Below, in pieces: positions 1-7,208 of a stretch of 13,422 bases of DNA. Location of the stretch: positions 1 through 13,422 of the forward strand of contig WTJB01000036.1 in assembly GCA_011526335.1 (NCBI GenBank), written 5' to 3'. Within the stretch, counting starts at the first letter, position 1. Each line of letters starts with the position of its first letter. A program made the position numbers and the translations under genes. This DNA is from Candidatus Arcticimaribacter sp. GTDB lineage: Bacteria > Bacteroidota > Bacteroidia > Flavobacteriales > Flavobacteriaceae. Under the pieces are notes generated by a model that was not told the DNA's origin, did not search any database, and saw only the letters and a list, made by a program, of their open reading frames with translations.

Positions 1-221
1 CATCAAGAGTCAAAGCCATTATCGTTGATAAACTAGGTGTTGACGAAAACGAAGTAGTAACTGAAGCAAGTTTTACTAATGATCTAGGAGCAGATTCACT
101 AGACACAGTAGAGTTAATTATGGAATTTGAAAAAGAATTTGATATCCAAATTCCAGATGACCAAGCAGAAAATATCGCAACTGTAGGTCAAGCCATTCAA
201 TACATCGAACAAGCGAGCTAA
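1..221 (+). CDS. acpP: acyl carrier protein, 3' part (5' end outside window)
   Basis: This is the carboxy-terminal 72 residues of acyl carrier protein, the small acidic cytoplasmic protein that holds growing acyl chains on a 4'-phosphopantetheine arm. The reading frame has its first complete codon at base 3 and ends at TAA 219-221. The phosphopantetheine site is visible as DLGADSLD, with the modified serine encoded at 96-98. The recognition helix after it ([18 protein letters not shown]) and the closing [11 protein letters not shown] match the family. Only the first few residues are missing, since a full protein is about 78 residues. It sits 11 bp before fabF, whose enzyme uses acyl-ACP and malonyl-ACP, so the two are almost surely co-transcribed. 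Identification is secure; only the start lies off the edge. Confidence 0.97.
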   Translation, partial: SRVKAIIVDKLGVDENEVVTEASFTNDLGADSLDTVELIMEFEKEFDIQIPDDQAENIATVGQAIQYIEQAS

Positions 222-232
222 ATTTTTGTTAT

Positions 233-1483
233 ATGAATCCAAGACGCGTAGTAGTTACCGGATTGGGTGCTTTAACTCCTATCGGAAATACCCTCTCAGA
301 TTATTGGGAGGGTTTAATTTCCGGAAAAAGTGGAGCTGCCCCTATCACTTATTTTGATGCGAGCAATTTCAAAACCCAATTTGCTTGCGAACTAAAAAAC
401 TTTGATCCCCTTGACCATTTTGACCGCAAAGAGGCTAGAAAACTAGACCGCTTTGCACAATATGCTTTAGTTTCATCAACAGAAGCAATAGAAGATGCTC
501 AACTCCCCTTAGACACTATTGATAAAGATAGAGTTGGGGTTATCTGGGGGGCTGGAATTGGCGGTTTAGAGACCTTCCAAAATGAGGTGCTCAATTTTGC
601 AGCGAACGACTTAAAACCGCGTTTTAATCCTTTTTTCATTCCTAAACTAATTGCCGATATCGCTCCAGGGATGATCTCCATTAAATATGGTTTTCGTGGA
701 CCAAACTTTGCTACAGTATCGGCCTGTGCTTCTTCGGCTAATGCGTTGATAGACGCCTTGAACTACATTCGTCTAAATCATGCTGACGTTATTGTTGCCG
801 GAGGATCAGAAGCTGGGGTTACCTACGCCGGTATTGGCGGTTTTAATGCCATGCATGCCCTTTCTACTAGAAATGACGATCCTGCATCGGCTTCACGCCC
901 ATTTGACAAAGACCGTGATGGCTTTGTTTTGGGAGAAGGCTCTGGGACACTTATCCTAGAAGAATACGAACATGCAAAAGCTAGAGGAGCAAAAATCTAC
1001 GCAGAACTTGTAGGGGGTGGCCTCTCAGCAGATGCGCACCATATGACGGCACCACATCCCGAAGGGATTGGAGCAAAAAATGTGATGCTAAATTGCTTAA
1101 GAGACGCACAACTTCAGCCCGAAGACGTCGATGCCATCAATATGCATGGAACATCAACCCCATTGGGAGATATTGCTGAGTCTAAGGCCATTCTTGATGT
1201 TTTTGGCGATCATGCCTATAGCATTAATATCAATTCAACAAAATCCATGACGGGACATTTGTTGGGGGCCGCGGGTGCAATTGAAGCCATTTCTTCGGTA
1301 CTGTCTATTAAACACAATATTGTTCCGCCAACAATAAACCATAGTACTGCAGACGAAAATATTGATCCTAAGTTGAATTTTACCTTTGGAAAAGCACAAG
1401 AAAGAGAGGTGAAAGTAGCCCTTTCAAATACCTTCGGTTTCGGTGGACATAATGCATGCGTTATGTTCAAAGAAATTTCTTAA
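233..1483 (+). CDS. fabF: beta-ketoacyl-ACP synthase II
   Basis: Condensing enzyme of type II fatty-acid synthesis: it decarboxylates malonyl-ACP and joins the two carbons to an acyl-ACP, acting in the cytoplasm as a dimer. The 416-residue length is normal for FabF. The Cys-His-His triad is visible: Cys165 in VSACASS, His305 in NMHGTSTP and His342 in KSMTGHLLGAAGA. The glycine-rich FGFGGHN near the C-terminus is also intact. The two-histidine arrangement separates it from FabH, and the direct neighbour acpP supports FabF rather than a polyketide synthase. The ATG start gives the standard RRVVVTGLGALTPIG beginning. It is separated from acpP by 11 bp, and its last 28 bases overlap the proposed start of rnc, as in a single operon. 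Nothing is missing. Confidence 0.97.
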   Translation: MNPRRVVVTGLGALTPIGNTLSDYWEGLISGKSGAAPITYFDASNFKTQFACELKNFDPLDHFDRKEARKLDRFAQYALVSSTEAIEDAQLPLDTIDKDRVGVIWGAGIGGLETFQNEVLNFAANDLKPRFNPFFIPKLIADIAPGMISIKYGFRGPNFATVSACASSANALIDALNYIRLNHADVIVAGGSEAGVTYAGIGGFNAMHALSTRNDDPASASRPFDKDRDGFVLGEGSGTLILEEYEHAKARGAKIYAELVGGGLSADAHHMTAPHPEGIGAKNVMLNCLRDAQLQPEDVDAINMHGTSTPLGDIAESKAILDVFGDHAYSININSTKSMTGHLLGAAGAIEAISSVLSIKHNIVPPTINHSTADENIDPKLNFTFGKAQEREVKVALSNTFGFGGHNACVMFKEIS

Positions 1484-2220
1484 ATTGGTATGTGCAAATT
1501 TTTTCCACAAGTTGGCTTTCCTCAGGGGACAGTAACCCTCTTTTCCCTTTCCTAAAAGAAATTCTTGGGTACAAGGTTCGTGATACAGAATTGTATCAAA
1601 AAGCCTTTATCCATCGCTCCATGAATCAAAAAGATGAAGAAGGAGCTGTCTTGAGTTTTGAGCGCTTGGAGTACTTAGGCGACTCTATATTGAGCACCGT
1701 AGTAGCGAAGTTTCTCTATGAAAAGCTGCCTTATGAAAATGAAGGGGAGCTTACGCGGATGAAATCAAAAATTGTAAGTCGAGAAAAACTAAACGCCATC
1801 GGTAAAGAACTGAAGCTTTTAGACCACTTGATCTGTTCAGGCAACAAACGACTTTTTGGCGAAGATATACACGGAAATATTCTGGAAGCCCTTATTGGAG
1901 CCTCTTTTGTGGATAAAGGCTACCAACAATGCGAGAAGCTCATCCATAAAATGATATTGGTCCCCCACGTGGATCTAGAGGACACAAGAAACCAAATTAT
2001 TTCCTATAAAAGCTTGGTCATTGAATGGGGACAAAAAGAAAAAATCCCGGTTGTTTTTAGAACGGAAAAAGAAAACGGAAAAGATCCAGACATTAATTTT
2101 AAATGCGAAATTCTTGTGGAAGAAAAAGCGATGGCCAAAGTACGTGAACTGTCTAAAAAAAAGGCTGAAGAAAAAGCTGCCAAACGTGTAGCCCATATTT
2201 TGAAAATTAAACGCAACTAA
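1456..2220 (+). CDS. rnc: ribonuclease III
   Basis: Double-strand-specific endoribonuclease that processes rRNA precursors and some mRNAs. The 254-residue protein has a catalytic domain (about 30-170) and a C-terminal double-stranded-RNA-binding domain (about 180-251). The signature ERLEYLGDS at 69-77 carries Glu69, Glu72 and Asp76, matching E. coli Glu38, Glu41 and Asp45. In the second metal-binding segment, GNILEALIGA, Glu144 matches E. coli Glu117, but the residue matching Asp114 is Asn141. The RNA-binding domain ends in SKKKAEEKAAKR, but the usual glycine-containing loop just before it reads AKVREL. The chosen ATG overlaps fabF by 28 bp. There is no later in-frame ATG before Met56, which lies inside the fold, so a start at or near 1456 is needed. 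It belongs to the acpP-to-pyk run. Confidence 0.95.
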   Translation: MRYVQRNFLNWYVQIFSTSWLSSGDSNPLFPFLKEILGYKVRDTELYQKAFIHRSMNQKDEEGAVLSFERLEYLGDSILSTVVAKFLYEKLPYENEGELTRMKSKIVSREKLNAIGKELKLLDHLICSGNKRLFGEDIHGNILEALIGASFVDKGYQQCEKLIHKMILVPHVDLEDTRNQIISYKSLVIEWGQKEKIPVVFRTEKENGKDPDINFKCEILVEEKAMAKVRELSKKKAEEKAAKRVAHILKIKRN

Positions 2221-2235
2221 CCTGAATCCCTTTTT

Positions 2236-2703
2236 ATGTCTATTCATTTTCCATTAGATCTTGATACAGACGAAGTAGAATTTCAATTGATTGCCCTTCA
2301 CACCACCCTCAGCGGGTATCAATTAGGCTTTTGGATAAACAAAATCCTTAACCTTCAACTTAAAAATGTTACCGAAGGAGACGATTATGAAAGCACACAA
2401 AAAGCCTTTTCGCGTTTTGTGTATCAGGATGAAAATAAAGGGTTTCAATGGGAGTTAATTGCGAATAAAATCCACGAAAATACTTTGTCAAGTCCGTATG
2501 ATGAAGTACTTTTCCAGATTGAAACCAAAACCGAAATTCAATTGATTCCCAGTCTGAAGAAAGTTGATTTTTTTTTAAAAATACCTTTATTCACATCTGT
2601 AAAAAACACCCTTCAATGCTTGACGGGCATTGACAATGTTACGACTGCATATCTCATTGAAGATCGAAAAATCAAATTGAACAACAACTTAATCTTTGAC
2701 TGA
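2236..2703 (+). CDS. IPExxxVDY-family-like protein of unknown function
   Basis: A 155-residue soluble protein without signal peptide or membrane segment. The position between rnc and pyk, and the segment LIPSLKKVDFFLKI at 103-116, mark it as a member of the small Bacteroidota family named for the motif IPExxxVDY. Here the motif is degenerate: Ser106 replaces Glu and Phe112 replaces Tyr, while Ile104, Pro105, Val110 and Asp111 are kept. The family's function is not established, to my knowledge. The gene starts 15 bp after rnc and its TGA stop shares one base with the pyk ATG (TGATG at 2701-2705), so translational coupling with pyruvate kinase is likely. A run of nine T at 2568-2576 encodes the Asp-Phe-Phe-Leu part of the motif. 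I rely on context and motif; the family assignment is good, the role unknown. Confidence 0.85.
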   Translation: MSIHFPLDLDTDEVEFQLIALHTTLSGYQLGFWINKILNLQLKNVTEGDDYESTQKAFSRFVYQDENKGFQWELIANKIHENTLSSPYDEVLFQIETKTEIQLIPSLKKVDFFLKIPLFTSVKNTLQCLTGIDNVTTAYLIEDRKIKLNNNLIFD

Positions 2704-4130
2704 TGCCGTTAACGAAAAAAACCAAAATTGTCGCTACCCTAGGGCCCGCTTCATCTGATAGAGAGACCATGAAGGCTATGATTTTAGCGGGAACCAACGT
2801 ATTTCGAATCAATTTTTCTCATGCTGACCATGATGATGTAGCCGAAAGAATACAGATTATCCGAGAACTGAGTCAAGAGTTGGATATTCATATTTCTATA
2901 CTTGCCGACCTGCAAGGCCCAAAATTACGTGTTGGCGTCATCAAAGAAGGAGCAACAGTAGCCCCTGGCGATACTGTTGTGTTCAATACGGCAGCTCCTT
3001 TTGAAGGGGATGCTTCAAGTGCCTATATGACCTATAAAAATTTCCCAAAAGATGTGGCAATAGGAGAACGCATTCTACTCGATGACGGGAAATTAATTTT
3101 TGAAGTAACCGCTACAGATAAAAAAGAAACGGTCACAGCAACAGTTATACAAGGGGGTGCGTTTAAATCCAAGAAAGGCGTAAACCTTCCCAATACCAAT
3201 ATTTCACTCCCTGCCCTAACAGAGAAGGATATAAATGATGCCTTATTTGCTATTTCACAAAAGGTAGACTGGATCGCTTTATCTTTTGTAAGAAATAGTG
3301 AAGACATTCAATTGCTTCAAAATCTCATCGAAAAAAACAGTGACCATAAAATCCCTATCATATCAAAAATAGAGAAGCCAGAGGCTATTGAAAATATCGA
3401 TAAAATTATCGCCTACAGTGACGGATTGATGGTTGCTCGAGGAGATTTAGGGGTTGAAATTCCTGCGGCTGAAGTGCCTTTAATTCAAAAAGAATTGGTG
3501 CTTAAGGCAAAAAAAGCAAGAATTCCCGTCATCATTGCTACCCAGATGATGGAAACAATGATTGATAGCCTTACACCCACCAGGGCTGAAGTAAACGATG
3601 TCGCCAACTCCGTAATGGATGGCGCAGATGCGGTAATGCTTTCTGGAGAAACTTCTGTTGGGGACTATCCCGTTCAAGTTATAGAGACCATGTGCTCTAT
3701 ATTGAAGAGTGTAGAAAGCTCCCCGCTAATTAAAGTGCCGGAGACCCCTCCTAGTATTCGTACCAATCGTTTTATCACCAAATCGGTATGCTACCACGCT
3801 GCCCATATGGCCAATGAAATAGACGCCAAAGCTATCTGTACCCTTACCAATAGTGGGTATACTGCTTTTCAGATCTCGGCCTGGCGCCCGCAAGCTTTTG
3901 TCCTTGTTTTCACCTCTAATAAGGTTATTCTACCCCAATTGAACCTTCTCTGGGGCGTACGTGCTTTTTATTACGATAAGTTTGAAAGTACCGATGTTAC
4001 GGTAGAACAAGTAAATACGATCGCAAAAGAAAAAGGCCTAGTCAACGAAGGCGATATGGTCATAAACCTTGCTGCCATGCCCATCATAGAAAAAGGAATG
4101 GTCAACACACTACGGGTTTCTCAAATCTAA
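2703..4130 (+). CDS. pyk: pyruvate kinase
   Basis: Final enzyme of glycolysis: transfers phosphate from phosphoenolpyruvate to ADP, giving pyruvate and ATP, as a cytoplasmic tetramer. The 475-residue chain has the normal layout: catalytic A domain opening with KTKIVATLGPAS, a B-domain lid at about 73-170, the rest of the A barrel to about 335, and the regulatory C domain to the end. The active-site segment IISKIEKPEAI holds catalytic Lys222 and metal ligand Glu224. MVARGDLGVEIP supplies Asp248, and Thr280 sits in IIATQMMETM. AVMLSGETSVGDYP is also canonical. The ATG overlaps the preceding stop by one base (TGATG), so it is last in the acpP-fabF-rnc operon. Its stop overlaps the convergent dinB stop by four bases. 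Confidence 0.97.
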   Translation: MPLTKKTKIVATLGPASSDRETMKAMILAGTNVFRINFSHADHDDVAERIQIIRELSQELDIHISILADLQGPKLRVGVIKEGATVAPGDTVVFNTAAPFEGDASSAYMTYKNFPKDVAIGERILLDDGKLIFEVTATDKKETVTATVIQGGAFKSKKGVNLPNTNISLPALTEKDINDALFAISQKVDWIALSFVRNSEDIQLLQNLIEKNSDHKIPIISKIEKPEAIENIDKIIAYSDGLMVARGDLGVEIPAAEVPLIQKELVLKAKKARIPVIIATQMMETMIDSLTPTRAEVNDVANSVMDGADAVMLSGETSVGDYPVQVIETMCSILKSVESSPLIKVPETPPSIRTNRFITKSVCYHAAHMANEIDAKAICTLTNSGYTAFQISAWRPQAFVLVFTSNKVILPQLNLLWGVRAFYYDKFESTDVTVEQVNTIAKEKGLVNEGDMVINLAAMPIIEKGMVNTLRVSQI

Positions 4131-5236
4131 AACGGAAGTTTTATTTGGGGAGCAATTAGGTGTTCTGGATTCTTTTTTTGCTTTTCCTGTTGAGGAGCTG
4201 TATTTAAATTAGATAAACTGATTCCCAATAGCCGGACAGAGTCGGTTAACTTTTGTTGGTAAAGCAATTCTTTGGCATATTCTTCTAACATGCTTTTATC
4301 TGAAATATACATGCCCAGGGTTTTGCTTCGGGTTTGAATCTGAAAATCCCTGTATTTTAGCTTTAGGGTAATGGTTTTACCTGCTACTTTATTTCGCTTA
4401 ATGCGGGCATCTAGCTCTGCCGCAATGGCACGGATTTTCTCCTCTAAAAAAAGTTCAGAACTTAAATTTTCATTAAACGTTCTTTCTGCACCAACAGATT
4501 TTGGAATACGGGACGGCTTTACTTCTGATCTATGAACCCCCCGTACGGCATCAAAATAATACTGTCCTGATTTGCCAAAATGATGGGTTAAAAAATCAAG
4601 AGACTTTGCCTTCAATTCTTTCCCAGTAAAAATTCCTAAAGTGTACATTTTTTTTGCGGTCACTTGCCCAATTCCATGGTATTTACGTACGTCTAGCTCC
4701 GCTAAAAAATCTTCCACTTCTTCTGGGGCAACTGTTTTTTGACCATTGGGTTTATTGTAATCCGAAGCAATTTTGGCAACAAATTTATTGATGGAAATCC
4801 CTGCTGAGGCTGTAAGACCTGTGGTCGCTAAAATTTCTTTTCGAATGCGTTTGGCCAAAAGTGTGGCCGAGGGCAAACCCATTTTATTTTGGGTTACGTC
4901 CAAATAGGCTTCATCCAAAGAAAGGGGTTCTACCAAATCGGTATACGCAAGGAAGATTTTTTTTATTTGTGCAGAGATTTCCTTGTACCGATCAAAACGA
5001 GGTTTAACAAAAATAAGGTCAGGACAATTTCGAGCAGCGATAAGGCCACTCATTGCACTACGTACTCCATACTTTCTTGCCTCATAACTAGCTGCAGCAA
5101 CTACCCCTCTGTTTTCTCCTCCCCCAACAGCAATAGGTTTTCCTTTCAGATTTGGGTCATCCAACTGCTCTACAGAAGCATAAAATGCGTCCATATCCAC
5201 ATGAATTATTTTTCGATGGATTCCCTCTTCGCTCAT
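4127..5236 (-). CDS. dinB: DNA polymerase IV (Y-family translesion polymerase)
   Basis: Low-fidelity DNA polymerase that copies past damaged bases. The 369-residue protein begins with IIHVDMDAFYASVEQ, giving metal ligand Asp14 and steric-gate Tyr19. The second catalytic patch, SLDEAYLDVT, gives Asp108 and Glu109. SAGISINKFVAKIASDYNKP at 144-163 is the Y-family palm-to-thumb signature. A helix-hairpin-helix (KYHGIGQVTAKKM, about 185-197) and a little-finger domain (about 245-345) follow. The protein ends QIKLPF, a plausible sliding-clamp binding peptide. It reads divergently from the CYTH gene across 39 bp, and its TAG overlaps the pyk TAA by four bases. A TATTTTTA box (5241-5248 on the minus strand) sits four bases before the ATG. 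I see no clear SOS-type operator, so damage regulation cannot be inferred here. Confidence 0.96.
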   Translation of the reverse strand: MSEEGIHRKIIHVDMDAFYASVEQLDDPNLKGKPIAVGGGENRGVVAAASYEARKYGVRSAMSGLIAARNCPDLIFVKPRFDRYKEISAQIKKIFLAYTDLVEPLSLDEAYLDVTQNKMGLPSATLLAKRIRKEILATTGLTASAGISINKFVAKIASDYNKPNGQKTVAPEEVEDFLAELDVRKYHGIGQVTAKKMYTLGIFTGKELKAKSLDFLTHHFGKSGQYYFDAVRGVHRSEVKPSRIPKSVGAERTFNENLSSELFLEEKIRAIAAELDARIKRNKVAGKTITLKLKYRDFQIQTRSKTLGMYISDKSMLEEYAKELLYQQKLTDSVRLLGISLSNLNTAPQQEKQKKNPEHLIAPQIKLPF

Positions 5237-5275
5237 AGGTTAAAAATACATATCTTTCCTTTAACAGATTTTAAA

Positions 5276-5755
5276 ATGAAAGAAATAGAACGCAAATACT
5301 TGGTTACTTCAAAGGCTTTTTTGTCCCAAGCCATAAAAAGCAAATCTATGGTGCAAGCCTATTTATCCAAAGATCCTGAACGTACCGTACGTGTTCGGAT
5401 TCAAGGAGAACAAGCCTATCTTACCATCAAAGGAAAATCGGATACTTCGGGCCTCAGCCGATTTGAATGGGAAAAAGAGATTAGCCTACAGGAAGCTAAA
5501 GCTTTATTAAAACTGGCACTCCCCTTCCCTATTGTAAAAACGCGGTATTGGGTTCCCTTTGAAGAGCAACTTTTTGAAGTAGATGTTTTTGAAGGGGTTC
5601 ACACAGGACTTGTACTCGCCGAACTAGAACTCGATAACATCGCACAAAAAGTAACGCTACCCCCATGGTGCGGAACGGAAGTGACGGGTAAAAAAGAGTA
5701 CTACAACGCCTATTTGTCGGAAACAGGCGATTCTAATGTGCAAAAAAATTCTTGA
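5276..5755 (+). CDS. CYTH-domain protein (triphosphate-tunnel phosphohydrolase type)
   Basis: A 159-residue single-domain CYTH protein. These proteins bind triphosphate compounds in a beta-barrel tunnel with divalent metal; many members hydrolyse inorganic tripolyphosphate or thiamine triphosphate, and few are adenylate cyclases. The diagnostic ExExK motif is at the very start (EIERKYLV: Glu3, Glu5, Lys7). Basic and acidic tunnel residues follow in TVRVRI (38-43), YLTIKGK (48-54), RFEWEKEI (62-69), KTRYWV (88-93), FEVDVFEG (100-107) and LAELEL (114-119). The closing GKKEYYNAYLSE is also typical. The ATG at 5276 is chosen because ExExK must lie at the domain's first strand; upstream in-frame codons run antisense to dinB. 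Exact substrate cannot be read from sequence. Its last 46 bp overlap the opposing XRE gene. Confidence 0.9.
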   Translation: MKEIERKYLVTSKAFLSQAIKSKSMVQAYLSKDPERTVRVRIQGEQAYLTIKGKSDTSGLSRFEWEKEISLQEAKALLKLALPFPIVKTRYWVPFEEQLFEVDVFEGVHTGLVLAELELDNIAQKVTLPPWCGTEVTGKKEYYNAYLSETGDSNVQKNS

Positions 5756-5958
5756 ATGTTCATGTTATGAATATCAAGCACCTTTTGTAAGCTTTTAAAG
5801 GTACAATTTACCCCCTTTTCCATTTTCCAATACTGGATTCTACTCAAGTCATTTTCATAGGCAAATACCTCATAACTTTTGTAGCCGGCCTTTATTCTTA
5901 AGGATTTAATTTTTTTACCAATCAGAGCCAGAGTTGCCTCAAAGTCTTCTTGTTTCAT
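5710..5958 (-). CDS. small XRE-family helix-turn-helix regulator
   Basis: An 82-residue protein that is almost entirely one helix-turn-helix domain (about 11-72): LIGKKIKSLRIKAGY, then SYEVFAYENDLSRIQYWKMEKG with the recognition helix around LSRIQYWKMEKG, then SLQKVLDIHNMNIQEFF. Short single-domain XRE proteins of this kind are common in Flavobacteria, and their targets are mostly unknown. There is no partner toxin, phage gene or peptidase next to it, so a toxin-antitoxin or repressor role is not supported. The 3' end runs 46 bp into the convergent CYTH gene. Two TAnnTTTG boxes lie just upstream, the nearer one four bases from the ATG, and an imperfect palindrome lies further up (6006-6016), which could allow autoregulation. 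Confidence 0.87.
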   Translation of the reverse strand: MKQEDFEATLALIGKKIKSLRIKAGYKSYEVFAYENDLSRIQYWKMEKGVNCTFKSLQKVLDIHNMNIQEFFCTLESPVSDK

Positions 5959-5962
5959 AAAG

Positions 5963-5984
5963 CAAATTTAGTGGGGCAAATATA
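5963..5984 (-). promoter_or_regulatory. tandem TAnnTTTG (-7 type) boxes before the XRE gene
   Basis: On the minus strand, TATATTTG (5984-5977) and TAAATTTG (5970-5963) both match the Bacteroidota -7 consensus TAnnTTTG perfectly, six bases apart. The nearer box ends four bases before the ATG at 5958; the farther one would give a leader of roughly 15 bases. I find no clear -33 TTG at the usual distance for either. Which box is used, or both, cannot be decided from sequence. Confidence 0.5.
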
Positions 5985-6086
5985 AAAATAAACATCTTTT
6001 AAAGTGTTTACTTAACCCTACATAGACCGATTTATGAACAATTTATTTTCTCTCTAAATAACCTATGGCTGAACGAGAAATGTCAA

Positions 6087-7097
6087 CTAATTTTTATAAA
6101 TCTTTACGTCCAATTCTCCTTGCTTATTCATATGCGCCCGATACATTCCAGCAGTATTAAACTCCATAGCAACATTTCCGTTTTTATCTAAAACGATCAC
6201 CCCTCCATCGCCTCCGAGAGCCGCTACTTTGTCTAGGGTATTTTTTGCAGCCTCTTTGATTGGAGTCTTTTTATATTCTACCTGAGCAGCTATGTCGTAA
6301 GCCACAACCGAACGAATAAAAAACTCACCCCAACCTGTTGCAGAAACACCACAGGAATTGTTATTGGCATAGGTTCCAGCTCCGATAATAGGAGCGTCGC
6401 CTATTCTCCCCCATTTTTTATTGGTCATCCCTCCCGTAGATGTTCCAGCAGCAATATTTCCGTTTTTATCTAAAGCCACACAGCCCACCGTGCCGTATCG
6501 ACTATTTTTAAGGAACGATTGCTCTTCGGGGCTATGAAAGGCTGTTTTGGATTGAAGTTTTTCCAATGCTTTTCGCCTTCTTTCTGTGATAAAGTATTGC
6601 ATAGGAACGGTATCAAGGCCTTGGGTAACAGCAAATTGTTCTGCGCCTTTCCCCGAAAGCATAACATGTGGCGAGTGATTCATTACGGCAATGGCAGCGC
6701 TGATAGGGTTTTTGATGTGTTGTACTCCTGCAATGGCTCCGGCATTTTGTGTTGCCCCATCCATAAAAGAAGCATCTAAAGCAACGGTGGCCTCTGCCGT
6801 TAAAACAGCACCCTTTCCAGCATTAAACAAAGGAGAGTTTTCCATCACATGAATGGTTTTTTCTACTGCTTCTGCACTGGTTCCGCCGTTCTTTAAGATG
6901 GAATGCCCAACTTGTATGGCTTCGGTAAGCTTCGTACGATAGGCTTCTTCCATTTCTGGAGTCATATTTTTTTTAAGGATAGTCCCTGCCCCTCCGTGGA
7001 TGACAATCCCAAAGGGAACTTCTTTTTTGGACTCATTTTCGGTGTTGTTGCCACACCCAAAAAAAGTAAGCAATGATAGGATAATGATGTAACGCAT
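6087..7097 (-). CDS. isoaspartyl peptidase/L-asparaginase (Ntn-hydrolase), lipoprotein form
   Basis: Plant-type asparaginase / beta-aspartyl peptidase: it cleaves isoaspartyl dipeptides and L-asparagine after self-cleavage into two subunits. The 336-residue precursor shows VIHGGAGT (32-39), NAGKGAVLT (92-100), then SRYGTVGCVALD, where Thr203 would be the freed N-terminal nucleophile. TSTGG (219-223), GRIGDAPIIGAGTYA (230-244) and GDGGVIVLD (296-304) complete the substrate pocket. The start at 7097 is preferred because MRYIIILSLLTFFGC is a lipoprotein-type signal with Cys15 as the lipidated residue; an ATG 25 codons upstream would bury that signal. The lipobox (FFGC) is not ideal. Export implies a periplasmic role in peptide or asparagine scavenging. 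It diverges from the ALDH7 gene across 111 bp. A near -7 box with one extra spacer base (TATTATTTG, 7140-7132) lies 34 bases before the ATG. Confidence 0.93.
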   Translation of the reverse strand: MRYIIILSLLTFFGCGNNTENESKKEVPFGIVIHGGAGTILKKNMTPEMEEAYRTKLTEAIQVGHSILKNGGTSAEAVEKTIHVMENSPLFNAGKGAVLTAEATVALDASFMDGATQNAGAIAGVQHIKNPISAAIAVMNHSPHVMLSGKGAEQFAVTQGLDTVPMQYFITERRRKALEKLQSKTAFHSPEEQSFLKNSRYGTVGCVALDKNGNIAAGTSTGGMTNKKWGRIGDAPIIGAGTYANNNSCGVSATGWGEFFIRSVVAYDIAAQVEYKKTPIKEAAKNTLDKVAALGGDGGVIVLDKNGNVAMEFNTAGMYRAHMNKQGELDVKIYKN

Positions 7098-7156
7098 TCG
7101 AATATTTTTTTTCAATGTAAAAAACCTAGCGCAAATAATAAAAGACCTACCCCTAT

Positions 7157-7188
7157 TTGTATAGTATTTCAAAATATAAGTACCTTAA
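7157..7188 (+). promoter_or_regulatory. possible promoter of the ALDH7 gene
   Basis: TTG at 7157-7159 and TACCTTAA at 7181-7188 are separated by 21 bases and resemble the Bacteroidota -33 TTG and -7 TAnnTTTG elements, with two mismatches in the -7 box. The ATG follows 20 bases later. The element lies in the divergent gap shared with the asparaginase gene. This is a weak match, kept because geometry and position both fit. Confidence 0.3.
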
Positions 7189-7208
7189 AGGCATAAATAC
7201 CCACGATC

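Noticed and set aside
1975..2247. Minus-strand open frames inside rnc, and similar ones in fabF, pyk and the ALDH7 gene
   Set aside because: They lie wholly within strongly conserved coding sequence on the other strand and show no recognisable domain, so they are shadows.
4889..5275. In-frame open codons upstream of the CYTH ATG, which would extend that protein by 129 residues
   Set aside because: The stretch is antisense to the conserved start of dinB, and the CYTH ExExK motif must lie at the protein's beginning, so ATG 5276 is the true start.
5237..5275. TATCTTTC (5251-5258) as a promoter for the CYTH gene
   Set aside because: One mismatch, no TTG at the right distance, and the gap is only 39 bp of AT-rich DNA; kept as a possibility only, not as a feature.
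5710..5958. Toxin-antitoxin or defence role for the XRE regulator
   Set aside because: Neighbours are a CYTH protein and an asparaginase, with no toxin, integrase or nuclease; single-domain XRE proteins of this type are ordinary chromosomal genes.
6021..6067. Inverted repeat CATAG/CTATG as a terminator after the asparaginase gene
   Set aside because: Only five base pairs with a 37-base loop and no following T run on the right strand; too weak.
7098..7172. A 25-codon N-terminal extension of the asparaginase
   Set aside because: It would place basic residues before the hydrophobic segment and hide a good lipoprotein signal; the internal Met at 7097 fits better.
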